DNA of 64,000 bases from Bacteroidota bacterium (lineage in GTDB: Bacteria > Bacteroidota > Bacteroidia > Chitinophagales > Chitinophagaceae): the NCBI GenBank assembly GCA_018266775.1, contig JAFDZS010000001.1:685190-749189 (forward strand), written 5' to 3'. The position numbers were made by a program, and so were the translations under genes. The notes under the pieces were generated by a model. The model worked only from the letters and a program-made list of their open reading frames with translations, was not told the DNA's origin and made no database searches. Below are positions 42,482 through 50,084 of this stretch, piece after piece (within the stretch, counting starts at the first letter, position 1; the number at the start of each line of letters is the position of its first letter).

Positions 42482-42961
42482 ATGGAACAGCAGCAATGGA
42501 GAACACTCAGCGGAAGAATCATTTCCACTTCTATTGAAGAAGAAATAGAAACCGCTTTGCTCCGGGAAAAAGAAATGGGTTATGCGTTGAAAGTGTGCAT
42601 CGGTACCGATAGCCAGGTAAAATCCAGGCAAACCGATTTTGCCACGGTAATAGTGGTATTACGAAAAGGCCGCGGTGGTTTTATGTACATCTGTAACGAC
42701 AGCACCACACAAAAAATGAGTGTGAAGCAAAGGATGTTAACCGAAGTGGCAAAGAGCATTGAAGTGGCCTACAGCCTCTGCAACATTTTCAGCAGGTACA
42801 GTGTGGATATGGAAGTGCATGCCGACATCAACACTAACCCCAGCTTTAAAAGCAATGACGCTTTGAAAGAAGCTATGGGCTATATCATGGGTATGGGTTT
42901 CGCTTTTAAAGCCAAACCTGATGCCTTTGCCAGCTCCTGTTGCGCAGATAAAGTGGTATAA
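42482..42961 (+). CDS. YkuK-family (DUF458) RNase H-fold protein
   Basis: A 159-residue protein of the YkuK/DUF458 group, which has an RNase H-like fold. Typical parts are VCIGTDSQVKSRQTDFATVI near residue 40, where the Asp is a likely metal ligand, KMSVKQRMLTEVAKSIEVAY, and MEVHADINTNPSFKSNDALK. Members are presumed RNA or DNA nucleases, but activity is not established to my knowledge. It ends 34 bases before the AAA ATPase gene. Context points to RNA processing. Confidence 0.82.
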   Translation: MEQQQWRTLSGRIISTSIEEEIETALLREKEMGYALKVCIGTDSQVKSRQTDFATVIVVLRKGRGGFMYICNDSTTQKMSVKQRMLTEVAKSIEVAYSLCNIFSRYSVDMEVHADINTNPSFKSNDALKEAMGYIMGMGFAFKAKPDAFASSCCADKVV

Positions 42962-42995
42962 TAGAAATTTTTACAAAAATGAAAACAAAAATAAA

Positions 42996-44165
42996 ATGAG
43001 TATTTTTTTATTATTAGGATTGATAAGATTATTTATTTGGTTGTTTCCTCCCCTGGAGCAGCTGTTCAGGCAATTGCTGAAGCGGATGAAAAATCAATGG
43101 TCTTTATTGAAACCTTCAACTAAAATGAATGGTGTATTTGACACCAATTACCTGGAAATAAAAGCATTTTATCTGCAAAAACTGCGCACAGTACCCTGTA
43201 TCAGTTTTGTAAATAATGTTGATGCAAAAAAAGCATTTGACTATTTGTATTATGGTTTAGCAGCTAAAGTGAAGGCTATATACCAGCGGAATTATTATGA
43301 ATGGGAAGATGGGAAGCAAAAGTTTACCGTTACGGTATTTCATTTGCGTGGAAAAATTATGGTAGAAATTGGTCATGACTATGCCGAAATTTTATTTCCA
43401 CCCAATAATTACCAGTTTGCTAATGACCTGATGAAAATTTTTGCAGGGTATAAGGCACCGGCTAAAGAAGAAGATTATGAAATCAACATCATCTCACGCG
43501 GAAGCAATGGCCTTGATTTAAAAGCGCTGGCAGTGAAACCCACGCATCTGGACGTAAACCTGTATTACAATGATGACTTTAAACCAATAGATGAAATCAT
43601 ACGTAAACGTTTGGCAACAGAAAATGACAAGGGGATTATTTTACTGCATGGTTTACCGGGAACAGGAAAAACTACTTACCTGCGACATCTGATCGGGATA
43701 CAAAAAAAGAAAGTATTATTTGTAGCACCAGGAGTGGCAGGTAATATTATGGATCCTGAATTTATTGATCTGCTGATTGATAATCCTAACAGCATTGTGG
43801 TAATTGAAGATGCTGAGAATATTATCACCGACAGGAAGTATAACCAAAACAGCAGTGTAAGCAACCTGTTAAACATCAGCGATGGTTTATTGAGTGACTG
43901 CCTCAATGTTCAGATCATCTGTACATTCAATAGCTCACTTACGATGGTAGACAGTGCATTGATGCGGAAAGGAAGGTTGATAGCGAAGTATGAATTTGGA
44001 AAACTGACCAAAGAAAAAGCCCAGCAATTAAGCAACCACTTAGGACTGCATCAACTGATTGAAAAGCCTATGACCATTGCAGAAATTGCTAACAGTAATG
44101 AACCGGATATGTTACCACCCAAAGTGGAAGTACTGGGCTTCAGAAGAGAAGTGGTAATGAACTAA
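42996..44165 (+). CDS. Membrane-anchored BCS1-like AAA ATPase
   Basis: A 389-residue protein starting MSIFLLLGLIRLFIWLFPPL, one N-terminal transmembrane helix. After a region of about 190 residues of unknown fold comes a single AAA module: Walker A LLHGLPGTGKTTYLRHL (about 218-225), Walker B NSIVVIEDAENI (about 267-272), sensor CTFNSSLT and the arginine-rich RKGRLIAKYEF. The layout, with N-terminal helix, middle domain and one AAA, is like mitochondrial BCS1. It may remodel or move a folded substrate. It lies between the YkuK gene and the permuted tRNA-like RNAs. Confidence 0.82.
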   Translation: MSIFLLLGLIRLFIWLFPPLEQLFRQLLKRMKNQWSLLKPSTKMNGVFDTNYLEIKAFYLQKLRTVPCISFVNNVDAKKAFDYLYYGLAAKVKAIYQRNYYEWEDGKQKFTVTVFHLRGKIMVEIGHDYAEILFPPNNYQFANDLMKIFAGYKAPAKEEDYEINIISRGSNGLDLKALAVKPTHLDVNLYYNDDFKPIDEIIRKRLATENDKGIILLHGLPGTGKTTYLRHLIGIQKKKVLFVAPGVAGNIMDPEFIDLLIDNPNSIVVIEDAENIITDRKYNQNSSVSNLLNISDGLLSDCLNVQIICTFNSSLTMVDSALMRKGRLIAKYEFGKLTKEKAQQLSNHLGLHQLIEKPMTIAEIANSNEPDMLPPKVEVLGFRREVVMN

Positions 44166-44170
44166 AAATA

Positions 44171-44310
44171 TTGTTGTGAACAACAACAGAAGTACTTGTT
44201 TTCAAACAAGACTGGTATCAACTGCAGCAAGCAAACCTGGCCTGTGCGTAAAAGCACGGCAGTACAGTAGCAGTAGCAACCTGTATGCTTTTGTAACTGT
44301 GGGTATGCCA
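44171..44310 (+). ncRNA. Structured non-coding stretch
   Basis: Several hairpins follow the ATPase stop: TTGTTGT/ACAACAA (44171-44186), CTTGT/ACAAG (44195-44210), GTGC/GCAC with loop GTAAAA (about 44244-44257), and AAAAGCA (44250-44256) with TGCTTTT (44286-44292) enclosing TACAG/CTGTA. No complete tRNA could be drawn. It may hold further degenerate tRNA parts. No convincing protein frame is seen. Confidence 0.4.
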
Positions 44311-44319
44311 GCCAATCAC

Positions 44320-44388
44320 GTTGTGTACATTGGTTCGAATCCAATCCGGGGAATGTACTCCGGTAGCTAAGCTGGTTATAGCAACAAC
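44320..44388 (+). ncRNA. Permuted tRNA-like RNA A (3' half before 5' half)
   Basis: Read in order: anticodon-stem 3' strand GTTGT (44320-44324), 4-base variable loop, T arm ATTGG-TTCGAAT-CCAAT (44329-44345), acceptor 3' strand CCGGGGA (44346-44352), short linker, acceptor 5' strand ACTCCGG (44357-44363), T8 A9, D arm GCTA-AGCTGGTTA-TAGC (44366-44382), A26, anticodon-stem 5' strand ACAAC (44384-44388). Acceptor pairs 6 of 7 (one G-T) and the anticodon stem 5 of 5. All spacings match a standard tRNA except the order of halves. The break lies in the anticodon loop. Confidence 0.6.
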
Positions 44389-44394
44389 TCAAAC

Positions 44395-44472
44395 GCCGGT
44401 TCGAATCCGGCTTACATCTCCGAAAGGCTGGATGTAATAGTTCAGTGGAAGAACACTACAACAGGGATGTAG
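44395..44472 (+). ncRNA. Permuted tRNA-like RNA B (3' half before 5' half)
   Basis: T arm GCCGG-TTCGAAT-CCGGC (44395-44411), acceptor 3' strand TTACATC (44412-44418), a linker that folds as CC-GAAA-GG, acceptor 5' strand GATGTAA (44431-44437), T8 A9, D arm GTTC-AGTGGAA-GAAC (44440-44454), A26, anticodon arm CTACA-ACAGGGA-TGTAG (44456-44472). The acceptor pairs 7 of 7. The anticodon would be AGG with C at position 33. The break lies in the variable loop. No T arm or acceptor 3' strand is found downstream, so a normal tRNA is ruled out. Confidence 0.6.
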
Positions 44473-44563
44473 AGGAAAGAAGCGCTTCACTTCTATAAAA
44501 AGAAGCACCTAAAAGAATGTGGTATATGCCGGCAATGTTCAAATGTATTTTCAATAAATACCA

Positions 44564-44755
44564 ATGAAAGCAGCAACCGGTTTATTACCAGCAAACAATA
44601 TAACGTTTACAGAAAGTGATTCACTTTCATTATTGAAAAGTAAGATCCGTTTTACCGGAGCAATGATGAAACTGTTTCAGGAACATGTAAAAATCATATT
44701 GTTTCCGTATCAAAACGGTGGTATATACTGCAAACTTTTTTATTCAATTAATTAA
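44564..44755 (+). CDS. Putative 63-residue protein
   Basis: A frame starting ATG AAA GCA at 44564 (MKAATGLLPANNITFTESDS) and ending KLFYSIN. No family is recognised. It fills the gap between the permuted tRNA-like RNAs and the repeat array before the slipin gene. It may be a random open frame. Confidence 0.25.
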   Translation: MKAATGLLPANNITFTESDSLSLLKSKIRFTGAMMKLFQEHVKIILFPYQNGGIYCKLFYSIN

Positions 44756-44771
44756 TAAAGCAAGGGCAGAT

Positions 44772-44890
44772 ACAATTCGTGCAATTCGAATAATTCGTGT
44801 ACCACAATTAGTGTCATTCGTGCAATTCGAATAATTCGTGTGCCATAATTCGTGTCATTCGTGCAATTTGAATAATTCGTGCTAAACAAT
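44772..44890. repeat. ATTCGTG repeat array before slipin
   Basis: About three copies of a unit near 48 bases built from ATTCGTGCAATTCGAATAAT and ATTCGTGTYATTCGTG. It is related to the array at 36229-36500, sharing the ATTCGTG and AATTCGAA elements, and like it lies directly upstream of a gene (here 34 bases before the slipin ATG). Confidence 0.75.
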
Positions 44891-44924
44891 TCTTGATATC
44901 TACCCACGCAAAACAACAACAACA

Positions 44925-46028
44925 ATGAAACGTATTAAAGTAAACGCCTACCAGGCAGCGCTGGTTTTTAAAGATGGCGTATATCAAAGAATGCTGAAAG
45001 AAGGAAAATACTGGCTGCGCTTTGGAGAAAAAGTATTGCTGTATGAATTGTATAAACCATTTCATGCACCGGCAGAATTGAACATCATGTTGCAGGACGC
45101 AACACTGGCAGCTGCATTGCATGTAGTAATTGTAAAAGACAATGAAATTGCATTGCAGTACGAAAATGGTTTGCTGAAAGCAGTACTCACTGCTGGCCGC
45201 TATACTTTCTGGAAAGGAATGATCGACTATGAATTTATTATGGCCGATACCGGTAAAATTGAAATCACCGAAAACATCAGCCGGGCTACATTGCAAAACA
45301 GGTTGCTGGCGCCTTATGTGCGTACCTACACTGTGGAAAGTTATGAAAAAGCACTGCTGTTTGTGGAAGGTAAATATGTGCAGCCACTCAGCAGCGGTGT
45401 GTTTTACTGGTGGAAGAATGGTATCACTATTGTAGTGGGAAAAGCGGATACCCGTTTGCTGCAAATGGAAGTGAACGGGCAGGAAATTCTCACTAAGGAT
45501 AAAGCTGCACTGCGTATCAATGCATGGGCACAATACAAAGTGGCCGATATTGAAAAGGCTTTGCTGGAAAATAAAGATTACGACAAGCAATTGTACATTG
45601 CATTGCAACTGGCATTGCGTGAATATGTAGGTAACTTCAGCTTTGATGAGTTGCTGGAAAAAAAAGATACCATTGCACCATTTATACTGGAAGCGGCAAA
45701 AGCAACAGCAACAAAACTGGGTGTGGAAGTGGAAGGTTTCGGCATTCGTGATATTGTGTTGCCGGGTGATGTGAAAGAGATCATGAACAAAGTACTGGTG
45801 GCAGAAAAAAATGCACAGGCCAATACCATCATGAGGCGTGAAGAAACCGCCAGCACCAGGAGTTTGCTGAATACTGCAAAGCTGATGGAAGAAAATGCTA
45901 TGTTGTGGAAACTGAAAGAAATGGAATACGTGGAAAAGATCGCTGAAAAAATTGGCGAAATTACAGTGAACGGCAATGGCGCATTACTGGATCAGTTGAA
46001 GCAGATTTTTACTGCAAAAACTTCATGA
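44925..46028 (+). CDS. Slipin/SPFH (band 7)-domain protein
   Basis: A 367-residue protein with the SPFH/band 7 domain in its second half (about residues 150-310): GKADTRLLQMEVNGQEILTK, LRINAWAQYKVADIEKALLE, GVEVEGFGIRDIVLPGDVKE and the Ala/Glu-rich helix KVLVAEKNAQANTIMRREE. The first half holds two shorter repeats of the kind KVNAYQAALVFKDGVYQRML and ENGLLKAVLTAGRYTFWKG. No N-terminal membrane helix is seen, unlike most slipins. It is 82 bases upstream of rtcB and likely forms a scaffold for it. Confidence 0.85.
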   Translation: MKRIKVNAYQAALVFKDGVYQRMLKEGKYWLRFGEKVLLYELYKPFHAPAELNIMLQDATLAAALHVVIVKDNEIALQYENGLLKAVLTAGRYTFWKGMIDYEFIMADTGKIEITENISRATLQNRLLAPYVRTYTVESYEKALLFVEGKYVQPLSSGVFYWWKNGITIVVGKADTRLLQMEVNGQEILTKDKAALRINAWAQYKVADIEKALLENKDYDKQLYIALQLALREYVGNFSFDELLEKKDTIAPFILEAAKATATKLGVEVEGFGIRDIVLPGDVKEIMNKVLVAEKNAQANTIMRREETASTRSLLNTAKLMEENAMLWKLKEMEYVEKIAEKIGEITVNGNGALLDQLKQIFTAKTS

Positions 46029-46092
46029 ATTGCATCAGGCTTCATGAATAGCACCGGGCTTTATGAGTAGCATCGGGCTTCAGCCCGGTGCT
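46021..46092. repeat. REP-like tandem half-repeats and palindrome
   Basis: Three tandem copies of an 18- to 19-base unit of the type ATGAATAGCACCGGGCTT, the last completed by AGCCCGGTGCTA to make a palindrome with GGGCTTCAGCCC core. The layout (half-repeats then full palindrome) is the same as next to the transposase gene at 34487-34578. The slipin stop codon lies within the first copy. rtcB starts 18 bases after the end. Confidence 0.75.
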
Positions 46093-46109
46093 ATTAAAAA
46101 CAAAACATC

Positions 46110-47561
46110 ATGAGTAAATTAAAAATAAAAGGAAAAGAATTAAGAGCCATTGGCTACCCGGAAGGACCGGTGATCAGCGTGGCTATGCAGGTGATGGAAC
46201 AACATTATAAACACCACACCAAAAAAGAAGCAACGGAAATTTTAAAAGCAGTTTTAGAAAAGCCAGAAAGTTTTTCAACACATGAGATATTATCTCCCAT
46301 TGCCAATAAGTTGATTCCACCAGCAGAGTCGCAAGTCCCTCCTTTGGAGGGATTGAGGGAGGCTGCCATTCACTTCAACGTATTCGGGGCAGAGCATATT
46401 GAAGAAGGCGCCATGCACCAGATGTACCAGGCGGCAAAATTGCCCATCAGTGTAGCCGGTGCTTTAATGCCCGATGCACATAGTGGTTACGGCTTGCCCA
46501 TTGGCGGCGTATTGGCTACCGCCAATGCAGTAATCCCGTATGGTGTTGGAGTGGATATTGGTTGCAGGATGTGTTTAAGCATCTTTGATATCGATCCTAA
46601 AGAACTCATACAAAAAGAAACTTTCTTTGCAAGGGAAATTGGCGAAGCCACATTGTTTGGCAGCGGCGCACAGTTTAAAGAAGCTGCTGATCATGAAGTG
46701 ATGGACAATGAATTGTTTTATCAATTGCCGTTATTAAAAAATTTACACGGCAGGGCATGGAAGCAATTAGGTTCATCTGGTAGTGGTAATCATTTTGTGG
46801 AGTTTGGCGTGATTGATATAGCTGAAAAAGATACGGTGCTTGGTGTTGAAGCTGGTCAATATGTGGGCTTGCTGAGCCATTCCGGTTCCAGGGCATTGGG
46901 TGCTAATATCGCTAATCATTACACGAAAATTGCCATCAGCAAAAGGCGCCTGCCGCAGGATGCTAAAAACCTGGCCTGGTTAATGATGAACGAACAGGAA
47001 GGTATTGAATACTGGCAGGCCATGAACCTTGCCGGTGATTATGCCAGTGCCTGTCATCATATCATTCATCAAAAAATAGCCAAACAATTAGGCCGCAGGC
47101 CGGTGAAGATGGTGGAGAACCACCACAACTTTGCCTGGAAAGAAATGTATGAAGGGCAGGAAGTGATCGTTCACAGAAAAGGCGCAACGCCGGCTGGTAA
47201 AGATGTACTGGGTATCATTCCGGGAAGTATGACCGCTCCGGGGTTCATTGTAAAAGGCAAAGGTGAAACAGCTTCAGTCAATTCCGCATCACATGGTGCC
47301 GGAAGAAAGATGAGCCGTACCAAAGCCATACAAACGGTAACCGATAAACAATTTAAAGACGCGTTGAAAAAACACGGGGTTAAATTACTGGGTGGTGGAT
47401 TGGATGAATCGCCCTTTGCGTATAAAGATATTGAAGTGGTCATGCAGGGCCAGCAGTCATTAGTGGATGTAGTAGGAAAATTCACTCCAAAAATTGTGAA
47501 GATGGACGGTGCTGCGCATAAGATGTGGAGAAAGGGAAGTAATGAAGTGGTGGGGGAATAA
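46110..47561 (+). CDS. rtcB: RNA-splicing ligase RtcB
   Basis: GTP-dependent RNA ligase that joins 2',3'-cyclic phosphate or 3'-phosphate ends to 5'-OH ends and so repairs cleaved tRNAs. The 483 residues carry the metal-binding and guanylylation motifs: GVGVDIGCRMCLSIF (Cys152), SSGSGNHFVEFG, LSHSGSRALGAN, VENHHNFAWKE, HRKGATPAGK and VNSASHGAGRKMSR, with the His expected to carry GMP. Residues about 74-85 (SQVPPLEGLREA) are encoded by a palindromic insert. It closes the island of tRNAs, ATPase and slipin. No rtcA or rtcR is nearby. Confidence 0.95.
   Translation: MSKLKIKGKELRAIGYPEGPVISVAMQVMEQHYKHHTKKEATEILKAVLEKPESFSTHEILSPIANKLIPPAESQVPPLEGLREAAIHFNVFGAEHIEEGAMHQMYQAAKLPISVAGALMPDAHSGYGLPIGGVLATANAVIPYGVGVDIGCRMCLSIFDIDPKELIQKETFFAREIGEATLFGSGAQFKEAADHEVMDNELFYQLPLLKNLHGRAWKQLGSSGSGNHFVEFGVIDIAEKDTVLGVEAGQYVGLLSHSGSRALGANIANHYTKIAISKRRLPQDAKNLAWLMMNEQEGIEYWQAMNLAGDYASACHHIIHQKIAKQLGRRPVKMVENHHNFAWKEMYEGQEVIVHRKGATPAGKDVLGIIPGSMTAPGFIVKGKGETASVNSASHGAGRKMSRTKAIQTVTDKQFKDALKKHGVKLLGGGLDESPFAYKDIEVVMQGQQSLVDVVGKFTPKIVKMDGAAHKMWRKGSNEVVGE
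46336..46362. repeat. In-frame palindromic element inside rtcB
   Basis: TCCCTCC (46336-46342) pairs with GGAGGGA (46346-46352) around TTT, followed by TTGAGGGAGGCT-like sequence to about 46363. It is of the kind that occurs between genes in many Bacteroidota. Here it is read through as residues about 76-85 (VPPLEGLREA) of RtcB, in a loop region before the conserved core. Confidence 0.6.
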
Positions 47562-47606
47562 AAATGAGCAGTTATGATTAACTGCTCATTTTATTTTAAG
47601 CGTATC

Positions 47607-48080
47607 TTACTTCCATATCGACTGCCTCGCAATCTCATCCCAGGTATGATCATGAATAAAATAAATCACACGGATCAAATGATAGACCATAAGAAAAACA
47701 GCTAACACATACGCCAGCTTTTTATTGTACAACCACGATTTGAAATATTCTTTACCCGTAAAAATTTCTGTCAGCAATACTGCAATGGTGATTATACAAA
47801 ACGCAATAACAAAGGGGCCAAGAATGTGGTAATGCACGCTCTTACTAAAATCGCCAGCATAACAATACACCAAAGATTTGGTGATGCCGCAACCGGGGCA
47901 GGGAAAACCCGTAAGCATTTTAAAAGGGCAAAAGGACTGATCAGTTTCCAGATGATTGTTGCCATTGCCGAGGTATAAATAAAACGGAATAGCCAGTGTT
48001 ATTAATGCACCGGCTATTCCATACCATTTGCGTTTACGCTGGATATTATTTATATAATTTGTTGATATCACCCTGAACAA
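47607..48080 (-). CDS. DUF2752 membrane protein
   Basis: A 157-residue protein with three or four transmembrane segments. The DUF2752 signature is QSFCPFKMLTGFPCPGCGITKSL near residue 50 (Cys-rich, GCG-x-T). An N-terminal helix (GIAGALITLAIPFYLYL) and two later helices (ILGPFVIAFCIITIAVLLTE and VLAVFLMVYHLIRVIYF) complete it. The ATG at 48080 lies inside the end of the next upstream gene (35-base overlap), so the two are probably co-transcribed. Function unknown. Confidence 0.8.
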   Translation of the reverse strand: MFRVISTNYINNIQRKRKWYGIAGALITLAIPFYLYLGNGNNHLETDQSFCPFKMLTGFPCPGCGITKSLVYCYAGDFSKSVHYHILGPFVIAFCIITIAVLLTEIFTGKEYFKSWLYNKKLAYVLAVFLMVYHLIRVIYFIHDHTWDEIARQSIWK

Positions 48081-48426
48081 TCATTGCTGCCACCATTGGA
48101 AATAAAAAGCCTAAAATCAGTAATAATGTAGACTGGTCTTTCTGCGGTTCGCCCACTCTTTCATATAATTTGGGTAATGCTTCTTTACCTGCCAGGTAGT
48201 AGAAGTATAAATTTACCGGTGTACAGCAGCCCGCAAAAATGGCAATCGGCTGAGAGATGACTTCTTTCTCGGCAACTCCATTTAATACTTCTGCTGCTTT
48301 AATGTTCCAGTAAATCAAATACAATCCGCACGATAAAATGCCAAACACCAAAACCATAATCGGGTCTACCTTAAAATAAGGAACGGGTGACTGGCTGTTG
48401 AGTTGATCTTGATTGGTTGTGTCCAT
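48046..48426 (-). CDS. Small CCC-motif membrane protein (DUF4234-like)
   Basis: A 126-residue membrane protein with helices at about 23-42 (PIMVLVFGILSCGLYLIYWN), 62-85 and 100-116. The internal IAIFAGCCTPVNLYFYYLAG gives it a Cys-Cys motif. Similar pairs with DUF2752 proteins are common in Bacteroidota. Function unknown. It overlaps the DUF2752 gene by 35 bases. Confidence 0.75.
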   Translation of the reverse strand: MDTTNQDQLNSQSPVPYFKVDPIMVLVFGILSCGLYLIYWNIKAAEVLNGVAEKEVISQPIAIFAGCCTPVNLYFYYLAGKEALPKLYERVGEPQKDQSTLLLILGFLFPMVAAMIVQGDINKLYK

Positions 48427-48566
48427 AAGTGTGTTAGTTAAGTGATGCTACGAATATAAACATTCTGCAATAAAAAAGGGAAGGATTTTGTGCAAGATGC
48501 TCACCGCCTGTCCACAGTTTGGGTACTGGTTTAATTTAAACTATTTTTACCCGGTAAAATGCTGTC

Positions 48567-50036
48567 ATGAACACCACCATAGAAAATATCAGGAAACTAT
48601 TTGCCACCTACTCCAATTCGGAAATTACGGCCATTGATAAACTGCCGCAAGCCGGCAGCGAAAGGCATTATTTCAGGATACACACTTTGGCGCAAACTTA
48701 TATTGCCACTTATGGGGCCAATATAAAAGAGAATGAAACTTTTATTTATTTCTCCGATCATTTCAATAAAAAAGATTTAGCCACGGCGCATATTCTTTGT
48801 GTAAACGAAGCAAAAGATATATACCTGCAGGAAGATTTTGGAGATGTTTCTTTACTCAGCAAACTGGAAGAACTGGGCTATGTTCCTGCAGTATATAACT
48901 TATACAAAGAAAGCCTGCATCAGCTGGCGTTGTTGCAGGTGAAAGGGCATGATGGATTGGATTATAAAAAATGCCTCACCAATAAATCTTTTGGCAAGCA
49001 GGCCATCATGGCCGACCTGTTGTATTTTAAATATTATTTTTTAGATGCACTGCGCCGCCCTTACGATAAACAAAAACTTATTGATGATTTTGAAGCGCTG
49101 AGTAATTATCTTTCTCATACCGAGTATAAATTTTTTATGTTCCGCGATTTTCAAAGCAGGAATATAATGGTAACGTCCTCTGCCGATAACAGCAACGCCG
49201 TGCATTTTATCGACTACCAGGGCGGTATGAAAGGTGCACCGCAATATGATGTTGCGTCAATGTTATGGCAGGCGAGGGCCAATTTGCCAGACGACTGGAA
49301 ACATGATTTGCTGGAAGATTATATGAATTCATTTGAACGCATTGTTGAAGAAACGGTTGATCGTGATGTGTTCCGCAGCCAGTATAACGGTTACGTATTG
49401 ATTCGTTTATTACAGGTATTGGGCGCTTACGGCTTCCGCGGTTTGTTTGAACGGAAAGCCCATTTCTTAACCAGTATTCCATTGGCATTGCAAAATTTAA
49501 AATGGTTTATCAATAACCAGAGTATGGGTATTGCTGTACCTGAATTTAAAAGAGTGCTGGAAATATGCATCAGCGATGAAGTGATACAGGAGTTTACACC
49601 TATACAGGCTACTGCAGATACACCGCTTATTGTTGCTATCAACAGTTTTTCTTTTTTGCAGCAGGGTTATCCTAAAGATGAAACCAGCAACGGCGGTGGT
49701 TTTGTTTTTGATATGCGGGGCATATTAAATCCGGGCCGTTTTGAGCAATACAAATATTTATCAGGGTTAGATAAACCGGTAAAAGATTTTTTAGAGCAAC
49801 AAACAAAGATGCCTGATTTTTTAAACGCTGTGTACAGCATGGTGGACATTAGTGTGGAAGATTATATTAAACGTGGCTTTGAACATTTGTGTGTAAACTT
49901 TGGTTGCACCGGCGGGCAGCACCGCAGTGTGTATGCCGCTGAGGCATTAGCACGGCACCTGCGCAATAAGTTTAAAGTAAAGATTGATTTGCAGCATACG
50001 AACAGGGGAGGGTGGAAGACAATGGATAATGAATAA
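48567..50036 (+). CDS. Sugar kinase (AmgK/APH-like) fused to RapZ C-terminal domain
   Basis: A 489-residue two-domain protein. The N-terminal part (about 1-330) is an aminoglycoside-phosphotransferase-like kinase: GSERHYFRIH near 30, FFMFRDFQSRNIMV with the catalytic Asp, and HFIDYQGGMKGAPQYDVASM for metal binding. The C-terminal part (about 345-489) is like the C-terminal domain of RapZ: NSFSFLQQGYPKDETSNGGG, RGILNPGRFEQYK and VNFGCTGGQHRSVYAAEALA. With the next gene it resembles the AmgK-MurU pair for cell-wall sugar recycling. Confidence 0.87.
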   Translation: MNTTIENIRKLFATYSNSEITAIDKLPQAGSERHYFRIHTLAQTYIATYGANIKENETFIYFSDHFNKKDLATAHILCVNEAKDIYLQEDFGDVSLLSKLEELGYVPAVYNLYKESLHQLALLQVKGHDGLDYKKCLTNKSFGKQAIMADLLYFKYYFLDALRRPYDKQKLIDDFEALSNYLSHTEYKFFMFRDFQSRNIMVTSSADNSNAVHFIDYQGGMKGAPQYDVASMLWQARANLPDDWKHDLLEDYMNSFERIVEETVDRDVFRSQYNGYVLIRLLQVLGAYGFRGLFERKAHFLTSIPLALQNLKWFINNQSMGIAVPEFKRVLEICISDEVIQEFTPIQATADTPLIVAINSFSFLQQGYPKDETSNGGGFVFDMRGILNPGRFEQYKYLSGLDKPVKDFLEQQTKMPDFLNAVYSMVDISVEDYIKRGFEHLCVNFGCTGGQHRSVYAAEALARHLRNKFKVKIDLQHTNRGGWKTMDNE

Positions 50037-50084
50037 TTAAATGCTCAATAATCAATGCTCAATTTTCAATAATCAACAACTGAA

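Noticed and set aside
44281..44353. Ordinary tRNA in standard order around the first T arm at 44329
   Set aside because: The acceptor 3' strand CCGGGGA has no partner at the expected upstream place (TATGCTT region), and the D stem is poor; the permuted order fits much better.
40811..44472. Prophage carrying tRNAs
   Set aside because: No terminase, capsid, tail, integrase or lysis gene is visible, and the neighbouring proteins are not phage structural ones. DUF5131 alone is not enough.
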